Source of the DNA: Burkholderia sp. BCC0506
GTDB lineage: Bacteria > Pseudomonadota > Gammaproteobacteria > Burkholderiales > Burkholderiaceae
Length of the DNA: 64,000 bases
Assembly (NCBI RefSeq): GCF_902833145.1
Contig: NZ_CADFEN010000003.1
Coordinates: 248,001 to 312,000 of the forward strand
Reading direction: 5' to 3'
A program made the translations under genes and the position numbers. Shown here piece after piece: positions 15,530 to 24,815 of this stretch; the stretch's first letter is position 1; each line of letters opens with the position of its first letter. The notes under the pieces were generated by a model. That model was not told the origin of the DNA, did no database searches, and saw only the letters and a program-made list of their open reading frames with translations.

Positions 15530-18475
15530 CTATGCTTCCGAAGAGGGATTGAGCAGATCGGCATACATCTGCCGGTGTGCCGCACGGTCTACCGCTGAAG
15601 CATCGCCGTCCGGCTGCCCCTCATGGAAATGGATACCCCGGTTCGCGAGGGCCCCGTTCGCCGCGTCGCGGTATTCGCCAGGCACGGGGATGTCGTGCCG
15701 ATCGCCGTTTGCGAGTTCAAGCGTGTATTTTTGCGTCGCAACGTGATGGTCGATTGGCAACTGTCCGGACCGATCGAATACACCCTGCTCGACCAATGCA
15801 CCATCGGCATACAGTTTATAAGGCATGCCGGCCGGGACAGCGCCGGTAGAAGAAGGCGACGCGAACATGTTCAGCGACAGCTTCTGGACTGGCGAATCCT
15901 TGAACGCCGGGTTCGTTATATCGACCCGTGCGGGGCCAGCAAACGAATAGCTTGCGGCCTTGAAGTCGATCTTGCCCGGCGAATGGATATTGATGCTGCC
16001 GTCCTGATTGATCTGGACGATCGCGCCACCGCACAGAATCCGGATTTCCTTACCGGAGGCGACTTCGATCACGTCCGTTACGGACCGGATGTGCAATGCA
16101 AGTTGAGCTGCCAAATCGATCACGCCGGCGTGCGCCTGAATATCGATGTTGCCTTTACCGGCGATTGCCTTCATCCCGCCGTTCTGCGCAAAGATGCTGA
16201 TCAAGTTGAGCGCCGCAACGATCAACGACTGTCCCGACGCGACGGTCGTGGTCTGACCGCTGACGAGGTTGATGAGCTGGTCCGCCGCGAGATGCACCGA
16301 CTGCTGCGTCGACGCGGCAATTCCGGCCGGGCTGTCCAGCAGCATCACGGGTTCCTTGAAGGCGTTCGCGGTGCCCGTGCCGCCACCTCCCGTGCGACCG
16401 CCCTTGGTCTCGGGCGTCTGCGGCAATTCGAGTGCGTCAGTGAAATGCTTCAACGCATCGTGACCGGTCTTGAGGTCCGCCGCCTGATGCCCCTTGCTGG
16501 CTTCCGACAACGAATCGACCAAATTCCCCGCACGGGCCAGTTGCTGGCGTGCTTCCCGCACGTCCAGTTGTTCGGCGTCCGGAGACTTGTGCTGCGTGCT
16601 AATCGCCATCCCCTGATTCGCGCGCATGGCACCGAATGCGTCGGTATGAAGTTTGTAGCCAATCCCGCGATACCCGCCTCGCGTGTTGCCCGTCTGATCG
16701 ATCAAGTACCCCTGATGAAACAGGTGGTAGGTTCCGCCGGTATAGCTCGTCAGGCGCTGCCCGCCCTGATGCGTGGAATCGTCGTGGATCAGGGCGTTGT
16801 AGGCACCGGTATTGCCGAAGCCGCGCGACTGTTGGCCCGATTTCAGTACGTCCGAATGCCACGGCTGCTGCGTGGTTCCACCAGGCAAGCGCCCCATCAC
16901 GAAGGGGCGATCACAATCCCCTTGCCAGTAACCGACCGCGACCCATTCGCCCTTGCGTGGCACGTGAACTGCACCATAGCCGTCGCCCGTATCGCCCTGC
17001 ATGACCCGCAACCACGGCGATGTGTTGTAGTCGTCCGGCTTGCTCTGCCGGTCCCATGCGAACCGGCCACGTATCTCGTTGTTCTTGTTCGTCCACGCTT
17101 CTTCGCCGTCCGGTGCGCCGACCAGCAGGTGTTCAACTTGCATTGCCGGCTTCTTATGCTCGAGCGGACTGCGGTACACAACATCCGCGCGCTGCGCTTC
17201 CATCTTCATCAAGAAAAAGCCCACCGAACCATCGTTGGCACGAGGTCGGGATACCGACGCCTGCTCGTATTCCGCCTGAACGCGGTCGAACTCCGATTGC
17301 AGGCTGAACGGAAACGCTTCTGACTGCCGGGCGAACGGCACGTTGTTCAGGATGAACCAATGCATATCGACCGACAGAAACTCTCGGTCCTTCGAATCGG
17401 GGGTATCGTGACGAGGATGGTCATTCAGAACGAACCGCGAACCTGCATCGAGCCAGCGCACCCCGCCGACGCCGATAAAACGACGGGCCATCGCATCCCA
17501 CGCCTGCGTTCGAATCTGTGCGCGGCGAGCACCACTGTCGGAGTCGGGGTAGCCCAACGTCGTCGGTTCGTACACTGTCGCCGGGACGCCCGGAATACTG
17601 AGGATTTCCTTGTCGCGGTAATGCTGGACGGTGTAAGTCGTCGTTTCCATCAAGCTCCCGGTCGCGAAGCTCGAACCCGGTCGATCCTGATCGAAAGAGG
17701 TAGACCTGAACTCCATCGGCTGGGCCGTCTGTTGCATCACCCATTGCGTCAAGCCATTGATTTCATCGCCTGTATTGCTTCGGGAATACGCAACATCATG
17801 AGCCTCTGGTAGCGCCGAGATGCTGTCCACGATCACGAGCGTTGTCTTCGGTGGCTCGCTATCCTTGACCGGCGCATGCTCCCAATAGAAGTACCAGCCC
17901 TCATCTTCCAAAAGCCGATGGACCAAGTTCAGGTCCGATTCGCTTTGCCGCGTATACGTGCGGGTAGTTGGCTGACTACCGAGATTGAATCGATAACGCC
18001 CGCGCAGTTGAGGGTATTTGTCGAAGACAGTGCTAATGCTCTGGACCGCATCGGAATCCAGCCAGTAATAATCGTCGCGACCTTCACCCAAGAAGAACAA
18101 GGCGGACGCGAACTCGATCTGGTAAAGCGAAAGCGCGCCATCGGCTCCCAATCGCCTGATCTGATAGACGAAGCCGTGGATCGGCCGATACTCCGCGTCG
18201 AAACCGGGAGCCGCCGGCTGCTGGATAAACAACGACACCTGCTGATGCATTAGTGCGAGCAATTCGATGTCGTCACGTGTGGAAACTGCATCCACCGTCC
18301 AGCGGTAGTCACGACCGATCTTCGACCACCCTTTCGCGCGAACGGGCGTAAGCGCGTTATCACCCAACGGGGTGCGCAGCGTCAACAAACGGCCGTGCTG
18401 CATGAGGCCCCGGTTGAGCGCTTCGTAGATGTCGCTGTATCTCAAATTCCCCGAATCTGTCGGTCCGAGTGCCAT
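15530..18475 (-). CDS. vgrG: T6SS spike VgrG with transthyretin-like C-terminal extension
   Basis: VgrG trimers form the puncturing spike of the T6SS. This 981-residue protein has the N-terminal gp27/gp5-like part (LRTPLGDNALTPVRAKG, CDRPFVMGRLPGGTTQQPW) and a DUF2345-type beta region with VHLAADQLINLV and GAIVQINQDGSINIHSPG. Its last 115 or so residues (YKLYADGALVEQGVFDRSG, TLELANGDRHDI) resemble the Ig/transthyretin-like extensions that bind lipase effectors in other VgrGs. The ATG giving MALGPTDSG follows AAGGAC by nine bases. It is the first gene of the operon vgrG-tle5-Sel1-membrane protein-PAAR. Confidence 0.93.
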   Translation of the reverse strand: MALGPTDSGNLRYSDIYEALNRGLMQHGRLLTLRTPLGDNALTPVRAKGWSKIGRDYRWTVDAVSTRDDIELLALMHQQVSLFIQQPAAPGFDAEYRPIHGFVYQIRRLGADGALSLYQIEFASALFFLGEGRDDYYWLDSDAVQSISTVFDKYPQLRGRYRFNLGSQPTTRTYTRQSESDLNLVHRLLEDEGWYFYWEHAPVKDSEPPKTTLVIVDSISALPEAHDVAYSRSNTGDEINGLTQWVMQQTAQPMEFRSTSFDQDRPGSSFATGSLMETTTYTVQHYRDKEILSIPGVPATVYEPTTLGYPDSDSGARRAQIRTQAWDAMARRFIGVGGVRWLDAGSRFVLNDHPRHDTPDSKDREFLSVDMHWFILNNVPFARQSEAFPFSLQSEFDRVQAEYEQASVSRPRANDGSVGFFLMKMEAQRADVVYRSPLEHKKPAMQVEHLLVGAPDGEEAWTNKNNEIRGRFAWDRQSKPDDYNTSPWLRVMQGDTGDGYGAVHVPRKGEWVAVGYWQGDCDRPFVMGRLPGGTTQQPWHSDVLKSGQQSRGFGNTGAYNALIHDDSTHQGGQRLTSYTGGTYHLFHQGYLIDQTGNTRGGYRGIGYKLHTDAFGAMRANQGMAISTQHKSPDAEQLDVREARQQLARAGNLVDSLSEASKGHQAADLKTGHDALKHFTDALELPQTPETKGGRTGGGGTGTANAFKEPVMLLDSPAGIAASTQQSVHLAADQLINLVSGQTTTVASGQSLIVAALNLISIFAQNGGMKAIAGKGNIDIQAHAGVIDLAAQLALHIRSVTDVIEVASGKEIRILCGGAIVQINQDGSINIHSPGKIDFKAASYSFAGPARVDITNPAFKDSPVQKLSLNMFASPSSTGAVPAGMPYKLYADGALVEQGVFDRSGQLPIDHHVATQKYTLELANGDRHDIPVPGEYRDAANGALANRGIHFHEGQPDGDASAVDRAAHRQMYADLLNPSSEA

Positions 18476-18623
18476 CTGTTCTTGTCCTTGTCTCTCAGGT
18501 TCAACCGTCGCAGAAATGCAAGGCAAGGACGGTCTGCGGTCGCGAATACTGCCGCTCGCGTGATTTTATCCGGAACAAGGCAGATTCGTGACACGAACAG
18601 AACTAGTCGGACAATTGTTTGAC

Positions 18624-18653
18624 AATTATTTGCGGATATGTCCGCAAATAATT
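18624..18653. repeat. Perfect 13-bp-arm palindrome upstream of vgrG
   Basis: The arms AATTATTTGCGGA and its exact complement flank the four-base spacer TATG. It lies about 150 bases upstream of the vgrG ATG, next to the direct repeat GACAATT-GTTT-GACAATT at 18,609-18,627. It could be a binding site for a dimeric regulator, a hairpin, or a recombination scar. The remaining stretch to 18,939 contains a second imperfect GC-rich hairpin (18,826-18,864) and otherwise nothing recognisable; base composition changes here from the island to the GC-rich backbone. Confidence 0.6.
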
Positions 18654-18939
18654 CGCCAAATAACGTGAAATCGCACCATTCTTTCGTTTCACTTTCGCTT
18701 CGGGCGTGAGGTTTACTAACCCTCCACGTAAGGGCATGCGGCCAGTGAAAGGTCCCGGCGATCAAGTCAAGACCGTTCGAAGTAGTACGGCGGCTCGTGT
18801 TGGGGCATGATCGGCGGGTCCCCGGGGGTGCGACCCGATCCCGGGTCAACGCGTGGGCGCACCCACGTCCCCACCCGCCCCCCGCGCACAGAACTTGCTC
18901 GAACACGCGATAATGCATACGAACAACCCGCATTCGCGC

Positions 18940-19374
18940 ATGAAAAACAATATTCTCGAAACCGCCCTGTGTGCGTCGCTGCTCATGCTCGCCACCGCCG
19001 GCCCCGCATCGGCGAAAGCGCTCGACGACGCGCTCGACTGCCATTCGACCGGCCACAAGTTCGTCGCGCCGCTGCTCGCCGCCGGCGACATCCAGTCGGA
19101 GCCGATGCACGTCGAATCGAACTCGGTCAACGCGTTCCGCACGAACCGCCCGCTGACGGCCTACGGCTTCGGCGTCTATGTCGTGCTCGGCTACCAGGCG
19201 AACGACCCGATCTTCCGCCCGGGCGACGGCACGCCGATCGGCGACTGGGCCTACGGCGTCGTCGTGCGCGGCACGAAGGGCTCGGTGGAGGAAGCCGTGC
19301 GCAAGGCCGGAAGTAACGCCACCGTCAAGCAGGCGTTCCCGTTCCTCACCGCGATCGTGTGCTCGTCCGATTGA
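18940..19374 (+). CDS. Conserved-looking periplasmic protein of unknown function
   Basis: A 144-residue precursor whose N terminus MKNNILETALCASLLMLATA is a signal peptide with a likely cut after GPASA. The mature part, about 120 residues, has two cysteines (DALDCHSTG and TAIVCSSD) that could form one disulphide, and the segment LTAYGFGVYVVLGYQANDPIF. A start at ATG 18,913 in the same frame is also possible; neither has a clear ribosome-binding site. GC content and codon use match the backbone, not the island. No family recognised. Confidence 0.68.
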   Translation: MKNNILETALCASLLMLATAGPASAKALDDALDCHSTGHKFVAPLLAAGDIQSEPMHVESNSVNAFRTNRPLTAYGFGVYVVLGYQANDPIFRPGDGTPIGDWAYGVVVRGTKGSVEEAVRKAGSNATVKQAFPFLTAIVCSSD

Positions 19375-19494
19375 GCTGACCGTCGGCACCCCGTTACGCG
19401 GCCCGTCACGATCGTGCGGCGCGGCGCCTGACGGGCGCCTCTTGCGCATATCCACCGCGAGCCCCGGAGCCGTCTCGGGCCCGCTATCGCCCCA

Positions 19495-21009
19495 TCACGC
19501 GCCGGTATAAACCACGCGATACGGGATCCCGACCTTCTCCCACTCCGCCGCCTCCTGGCTGAGGCTGTAGTCGGTCAACGGGTTCTGCTCGACCCACGCG
19601 TTCGGCAGGCGCACCTCATACCCGCCCTTCTTCATCTGCGAAACGGAAATGTCGGGCAGCCCCGCATCGGTTCGGCGCCGGCACAGCAGCGCCGCGAGCC
19701 GCAGGCAGAACAGCAGCGGCCACTCGACCTCGCGCGCCTGCGACAGTTTGCCGAGCTTGCCCGCATGGCCGAGCACGAGCGCGGCGAGCCGCGCCTGGTC
19801 GGTACGCGAAAAACCCGGCATGTCCGCGTTGCTCGCGATATAGGCCGAATGCTTGTGATACGCGCTGTGCGAGATCGACAGGCCGATCTCGTGCAATGCG
19901 GCCGCCCAGCCGAGGAACATCCGCCCTTCCGCGCGCGCTTCCTCGTCGTCTTCCTCGAGCTCGTCGTAGAAACGCACGGCGAGCGCACCGATCCGCTCGG
20001 CCTGCGCACGATCCACGCCGTAGCGGCGCGTGAAACCCTCGACGGTCACCGCGCGCATGTCCTCGTGCTGCGTCCGGCCGAGCAGGTCGTACAGCACGCC
20101 GAGGCGCAGCGCGCCGTCGGTCGTATCGACGTAGTCGACGCCCAGCTCCTCGAACACCGCCAGCATGATCGCGAGGCCGCCCGCGAGCACCGGCACGCGG
20201 TCGGGCTTCAGCGCGATCAGCTTGAGCCGGTTGACGTTCTCCGCCTTGATCAGCGCGCGCTTGAGCCGCTCGAGGCCGCCGCGCGAAATGCCGTGCGTGA
20301 TGCCCGGATCGTTGAAACCGTTCGCCTCGACGAGCTCCGCGAGCGCACGTGCGGTGCCGGACGAGCCGATCGCCTGGTCCCAGCCGGCCTTCTTGTACTC
20401 GCTCGAAATGATCTGGATCTCGCGCTTGGCCGCGAGTTCGGCCTGCCGCATCGTGTATTCGTCGACGTTGCCGGCCGGGAAGAAGGTCCGGCTATGGCTC
20501 ACGCAGCCGATATAGAGGCTCTCCATCACGATCGGCGTGTAGTGCGAGCCGATGATGAATTCGGTCGAGCCGCCGCCGATATCGACGACGAGCCGCTTGC
20601 CGGCGCTCGCCGGCACCGAGTGCGCGGCGCCCGCATAGATGAGACGCGCCTCTTCGCGGCCCGCGATCACTTCGATCGGGAAACCGAGCGCCGCCTCGGC
20701 CTCGCCGAGGAATTCGGCGGCGTTCTTCGCGACGCGCAGCGTGTTGGTCGCCACCGCGCGCACATGATCGGGATGGAAATCGCGCAGGCGCTCGCCGAAC
20801 CGCTTGAGCGCCTCCCAGCCACGCTCCTGCGACGCACGATCGAGCATCTTGTCGCTCGACAGGCCCGCGGCCAGCCGAACCGGCTCGCGCAGCGCATCGA
20901 CGGGATAGATCTGACTGCCCGCCGGCGTTTCCTCGACGCGCCCGACGATCAGCCGGAAGCTGTTCGAGCCGAGATCCACGGCAGCCAGCAAGTGGGGAGT
21001 TGTAACCAT
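19495..21009 (-). CDS. ppx: Exopolyphosphatase (Ppx/GppA family)
   Basis: Ppx removes phosphate from the ends of inorganic polyphosphate; the GppA branch also cuts pppGpp. The 504-residue protein has the actin-like ATPase motifs DLGSNSFRLIVGR at the N terminus and VVDIGGGSTEFIIG near residue 145, and a C-terminal HD-like helical half with EIGLSISHSAYHKHSAYI. The chosen ATG (MVTTPHLLAAV) is preceded by GGAG at nine bases. It is divergent from ppk, the polyphosphate synthase, as in other Burkholderia, so the two opposing activities share one control region. Exopolyphosphatase is favoured over pppGpp phosphatase because of that context. Confidence 0.92.
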   Translation of the reverse strand: MVTTPHLLAAVDLGSNSFRLIVGRVEETPAGSQIYPVDALREPVRLAAGLSSDKMLDRASQERGWEALKRFGERLRDFHPDHVRAVATNTLRVAKNAAEFLGEAEAALGFPIEVIAGREEARLIYAGAAHSVPASAGKRLVVDIGGGSTEFIIGSHYTPIVMESLYIGCVSHSRTFFPAGNVDEYTMRQAELAAKREIQIISSEYKKAGWDQAIGSSGTARALAELVEANGFNDPGITHGISRGGLERLKRALIKAENVNRLKLIALKPDRVPVLAGGLAIMLAVFEELGVDYVDTTDGALRLGVLYDLLGRTQHEDMRAVTVEGFTRRYGVDRAQAERIGALAVRFYDELEEDDEEARAEGRMFLGWAAALHEIGLSISHSAYHKHSAYIASNADMPGFSRTDQARLAALVLGHAGKLGKLSQAREVEWPLLFCLRLAALLCRRRTDAGLPDISVSQMKKGGYEVRLPNAWVEQNPLTDYSLSQEAAEWEKVGIPYRVVYTGA

Positions 21010-21207
21010 CTGAAGGGGGCTCCGTGCGCGTTCTTCCGCGGCAGCCATTCCGGCAGCCGCGAGCGATCAATCAAAGGCGACATTTTAAGCGTGGAACGCT
21101 TGCCATTGCCACGCTTCACGGGCATGCACACTGCTCGATTCCATATCGCCGAAACATTTATGCGACGAAAGCGTTACGGCGTAGAATTTCCGGATATAAA
21201 ACCATTG

Positions 21208-21225
21208 CTGTCATCAGCACGTCAT
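21208..21225 (+). promoter_or_regulatory. Pho box before ppk
   Basis: CTGTCAT-CAGC-ACGTCAT matches the PhoB box of two seven-base repeats separated by four bases, about 64 bases before the ppk ATG. A weaker third repeat (CCGTGAG) follows in phase. PhoB is encoded 4 kb away in this window. Confidence 0.75.
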
Positions 21226-21288
21226 CGTACCGTGAGAGTTTCCGAGCGTCCTTTCGAATCATCGCCCGAATTACCGCCTACTCTGCCG

Positions 21289-23352
21289 ATGTCCGTCCGT
21301 TACCCGCTTCTCAATCGTGAACTCGGCATCCTCGGTTTCAACGAGCGCGTGCTGGCCCAAGCGGCCGATCCGCAAGTCCCGTTGCTCGAGCGCCTGCGCT
21401 TCATCTGCATCACGAGCAGCAACCTCGACGAATTCTTCGAAGTCCGGATGGCCGGCCTGCAGGAGCAGATCCGCGACAACCCCGGCGCGCTGACGCCCGA
21501 CGGCATGTCGTTGCAGCACGCTTACGATCTCGTCGTCGAACGTGCGCAGCGGCTCGTCCATCGACAGTACACGATGCTGCACGAAACCGTGCTGCCGGCG
21601 CTCGAACAGGAAGGCATCTACTTCCACGCGAGCGACACGTGGAACGACGAGCAGCTCGAATGGGCACGACGCTACTTCCTCGACGAGCTGCTGCCCGTGC
21701 TGACGCCGATCGGCCTCGATCCGGCCCACCCGTTCCCGCGCGTGCTGAACAAGAGCCTGAACTTCGTCGTCGAGCTCGAAGGCCGCGATGCGTTCGGCCG
21801 CCAGGCCGTGATGGGCATCGTGCAGGCGCCGCGCGCGCTGCCGCGCGTCGTGCGCATGCCGCATGCGCTGTCGGGTTTCGAACACGGCTTCGTGCTGCTG
21901 AGCTCGTTCATGCAGCGCTTCGTCGGCGAACTCTTCCCGCAACTCGTCGTGAAGAGCTGCAACCAGTTCCGCATCACGCGCAACAGCGAGCTGTTCGTCG
22001 ACGAAGACGAAATCACCAACCTGCGTGTCGCGCTGCAGGGCGAACTGCCCGCGCGCCACCTCGGCAACGCGGTACGCCTCGAAGTGTCGGCCGACACGCC
22101 GCTGCACATCGTGCGGCGCCTGCTCGAGGAAAGCGAACTCGGCGACAAGGACTGCTATCGCGTGGCCGGGTCCGTGAACCTCGTGCGCCTGATGCAGATT
22201 CCCGATCTCGTCGACCGCCCCGACCTGAAGTTCACGCCGTTTACCGCATCGACCCCCGCGGTCATCGTGAACGCGCCGACGATGTTCGATGCGATCGACG
22301 CCGGCGACATCCTGCTGCACCACCCGTACGAGAGCTTCCAGCCCGTGCTCGAGCTGCTGCAGCAGGCCGCGAAGGACCCGAGCGTCGTCGCGATCAAACA
22401 GACGATCTACCGCACCGGCACCGACTCGCCGCTGATGGACGCGCTGATGGAAGCCGCGCGCAACGGCAAGGAAGTGACCGTCGTCGTCGAGCTGCTCGCG
22501 CGCTTCGACGAGGAAACCAACATCAATTGGGCGTCGCAGCTCGAGGCCGTCGGCGCGCATGTCGTGTACGGCGTGGTCGGCCACAAGTGCCACGCGAAGA
22601 TGATGCTGATCGTGCGGCGCGTCGTGCAGGCCGGCAAGGCGACGCTGCGCCGCTACGTGCACCTCGGCACCGGCAACTACCATCCGCGCACCGCGCGCCT
22701 CTACACCGACTTCGGGCTGATGACGGCCGACCAGAAGATCTGCGAGGACGTTCATCACGTGTTCCAGCAACTGACCGGGATCGGCGGCGAACTGACGCTG
22801 CACGAGCTGTGGCAGTCGCCGTTCACGCTGCATCCGCGCATCATCGAGTCGATCCGCGCGGAAATCGACAATGCGCAGGCCGGCAAGCGCGCGCGCATCG
22901 TCGCGAAAATGAACGCACTGCTCGAGCCGTCGGTGATCGCCGCGCTGTACGAAGCGTCGCAGGCCGGCGTCAAGGTCGACCTGATCGTGCGCGGCGTCTG
23001 CGCGCTGAAGCCCGGTGTGCCGGGGCTGTCGGAAAACATCACGGTGCGCTCGATCGTCGGCCGCTTTCTCGAACACCACCGCATCTACTATTTCCATGCG
23101 GGCGGCGCCGAGGACGTCTATCTGTCGAGCGCCGACTGGATGGACCGCAATCTGTTCCGCCGCGTCGAAGTCGCGTTCCCGATCCGCGACCGCAAGCTCA
23201 AGCGGCGCGTGATCGCCGAAGGGCTGTCGGTGTGCCTCGGCGACAACCAGTCGGCGTGGCAGATGCACAGCGACGGTCACTATCGCCGGCGCCGCGCCGG
23301 CAAGACGGTCCGCAACGCCCAGCTCGGCTTGCTCGCGAAGTTCTGCTCGTGA
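21289..23352 (+). CDS. ppk1: Polyphosphate kinase 1
   Basis: PPK1 makes long-chain polyphosphate from ATP through a histidine-phosphate intermediate. The 687 residues show LNRELGILGFNERVL at the N terminus, SSNLDEFFEVRMAGL, the catalytic-histidine region GHKCHAKMMLIVRR, and GTGNYHPRTARLYTDFG and the C-terminal AFPIRDRKLKRRV. The second PLD-like histidine of the family lies in the region of VGRFLEHHRIYYFH. The start gives MSVRYPLLNREL; the longer in-frame stretch upstream crosses the Pho box and is rejected. The gene is divergent from ppx and likely induced by PhoB. Confidence 0.97.
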   Translation: MSVRYPLLNRELGILGFNERVLAQAADPQVPLLERLRFICITSSNLDEFFEVRMAGLQEQIRDNPGALTPDGMSLQHAYDLVVERAQRLVHRQYTMLHETVLPALEQEGIYFHASDTWNDEQLEWARRYFLDELLPVLTPIGLDPAHPFPRVLNKSLNFVVELEGRDAFGRQAVMGIVQAPRALPRVVRMPHALSGFEHGFVLLSSFMQRFVGELFPQLVVKSCNQFRITRNSELFVDEDEITNLRVALQGELPARHLGNAVRLEVSADTPLHIVRRLLEESELGDKDCYRVAGSVNLVRLMQIPDLVDRPDLKFTPFTASTPAVIVNAPTMFDAIDAGDILLHHPYESFQPVLELLQQAAKDPSVVAIKQTIYRTGTDSPLMDALMEAARNGKEVTVVVELLARFDEETNINWASQLEAVGAHVVYGVVGHKCHAKMMLIVRRVVQAGKATLRRYVHLGTGNYHPRTARLYTDFGLMTADQKICEDVHHVFQQLTGIGGELTLHELWQSPFTLHPRIIESIRAEIDNAQAGKRARIVAKMNALLEPSVIAALYEASQAGVKVDLIVRGVCALKPGVPGLSENITVRSIVGRFLEHHRIYYFHAGGAEDVYLSSADWMDRNLFRRVEVAFPIRDRKLKRRVIAEGLSVCLGDNQSAWQMHSDGHYRRRRAGKTVRNAQLGLLAKFCS

Positions 23353-23385
23353 GCCATCGGCGCGATGCGAGCCGCGCGTCGCCAT

Positions 23386-23416
23386 GAAAAAAGCAGCCCG
23401 CGGGCTGCTTTTTTTT
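23386..23416. terminator. Bidirectional terminator between ppk and phoR
   Basis: A 9-bp perfect stem AGCAGCCCG/CGGGCTGCT is flanked by an A run on the left and eight Ts on the right, so it serves the converging ppk and phoR transcripts. Confidence 0.93.
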
Positions 23417-23438
23417 CGAACGCCGGGCCGCTACGCGA

Positions 23439-24758
23439 TCATGCTTCGTAAGCGGCCGGCCGGATCGCGATGATGCGGGAGCCCGGAAACCGCGCGGTGA
23501 ACGTACTGCCGCGCCCTTCCTCGCTCTGCACGTACAGATGCGCATCGTGGCGCTGCAGCACGTGCTTGACGATCGCGAGCCCGAGGCCCGTGCCGCCGGT
23601 ATCGCGCGAACGGCTGCGATCGACGCGGTAGAAGCGTTCGGTGAGCCGCGGCAGGTCGGCGGCCGGAATCCCGAAACCGCTGTCCGTGACGGAAAACACG
23701 CCCTGCGCGCCCTCGCGCCGCCATGACACGACGATCTTGCCGCCGTCCGGCGTATAGCGGATCGCGTTCGTGACGAGATTCGCGAATGCACTGAACAGCT
23801 CCGTCTGCGCGCCCGTCACACCGAGCGTCTCGTCGATCGAGAACGTAATGTCGTGATGCCCGTTCGACAGCGTATGCGCGTCCTCCTTCAGATGATCGAA
23901 CACCGCACGCATGTCGATCGCGCGATCGACCGGCGGCTTGCTCTCGCCTTCCAGCTTCGCGAGCACCAGCAGGTCGGTCACGATGTGCCGCATCCGCGAT
24001 GCCTGCTGCTCCATCATGTCGAGATAGCGCGCGCGGTCCTCCTCGTTCAGCGGCAGCTCGCGCATCGTCTCGAGAAAGCCCGACAGCACGGTGAGCGGCG
24101 TCTTCAGCTCGTGCGACACGTTCGCGACGAAGTCGCGCCGCATCGCGTCGGTGCGCTCGAGTTCGGTGATGTCCTGCGTGAGCAGCAGCTTGCGGTTCTC
24201 GCCGTACGGAAACACCTGCACGGCCAGCACGTTCTGCCGCGCGTCGCCCATGCCGCGCATCACGAGCGTCTCGTCGTAATGCTGCGCATTCAGGTAGCGG
24301 ACGAAATCGGGATGACGCACGAGGTTCGTGATGTGCTGGCGCAGGTCGCGCTTCGCGTCGAGGCCGAAATGGACTTCGGCGATCGCGTTGCACCACTCGA
24401 TCTGGTCGTGGTCGTCGAGCATCGCGACGCCGTTCGGCGACGCCTGGATCGCCTGGATGAAGCGCGAATGTTGCTGTTCGACCTGCCGCACCTGCGCATG
24501 CCACTGCTTCGCGAGCTTGTGCAGCCGATAGTAGATCTCGCCCCAGATGCCCGGCGCGCTCGGCACCTCGCCGTAGACCGGGGCATCGAGCAAGCGCCAC
24601 AGACGCTGCGTATGGAAGGTGCTGAAAAAGCCCTGCGCGACCAGCATCACGACCACGAACACGAGGCCCGCGGTCGGGCCGGCGAAGACGCCGACCAATA
24701 CGCCGATCAGCACGAGCAGCACGAGCGACACCAGAAAGCGCGCCCAGATGATGTTCAT
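23439..24758 (-). CDS. phoR: Phosphate-regulon sensor histidine kinase PhoR
   Basis: PhoR autophosphorylates under phosphate limitation and passes the phosphate to PhoB. The 439-residue protein has two N-terminal membrane helices (residues about 8-44) with almost no periplasmic loop, a PAS domain (about 100-195), a HisKA domain with the phospho-acceptor H216 in VANVSHELKTPLT, and an ATPase domain with NLVTNAIRYTPDGG, DSGFGIP and GTGLGLAIVKHV. The short periplasmic part fits a kinase controlled through the Pst transporter and PhoU rather than by direct ligand binding. It is the last gene of the pst-pho operon. Confidence 0.96.
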   Translation of the reverse strand: MNIIWARFLVSLVLLVLIGVLVGVFAGPTAGLVFVVVMLVAQGFFSTFHTQRLWRLLDAPVYGEVPSAPGIWGEIYYRLHKLAKQWHAQVRQVEQQHSRFIQAIQASPNGVAMLDDHDQIEWCNAIAEVHFGLDAKRDLRQHITNLVRHPDFVRYLNAQHYDETLVMRGMGDARQNVLAVQVFPYGENRKLLLTQDITELERTDAMRRDFVANVSHELKTPLTVLSGFLETMRELPLNEEDRARYLDMMEQQASRMRHIVTDLLVLAKLEGESKPPVDRAIDMRAVFDHLKEDAHTLSNGHHDITFSIDETLGVTGAQTELFSAFANLVTNAIRYTPDGGKIVVSWRREGAQGVFSVTDSGFGIPAADLPRLTERFYRVDRSRSRDTGGTGLGLAIVKHVLQRHDAHLYVQSEEGRGSTFTARFPGSRIIAIRPAAYEA

Positions 24759-24815
24759 GATTCAGCGTCCGAAAGAATGAACGGCATGCCGCGGCACACG
24801 GCATGCACGGATACG

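Noticed and set aside
18773-18787. GTTCGAA at the right edge of the T6SS island as a possible copy of the tRNA T-loop (attachment site)
   Set aside because: Only about seven bases agree with the tRNA-Pro end, which is expected by chance.
19765-21288. In-frame extension of ppk by about 500 codons upstream
   Set aside because: It crosses ppx on the other strand and the Pho box; PPK1 proteins begin at MSVRYPLLNREL.
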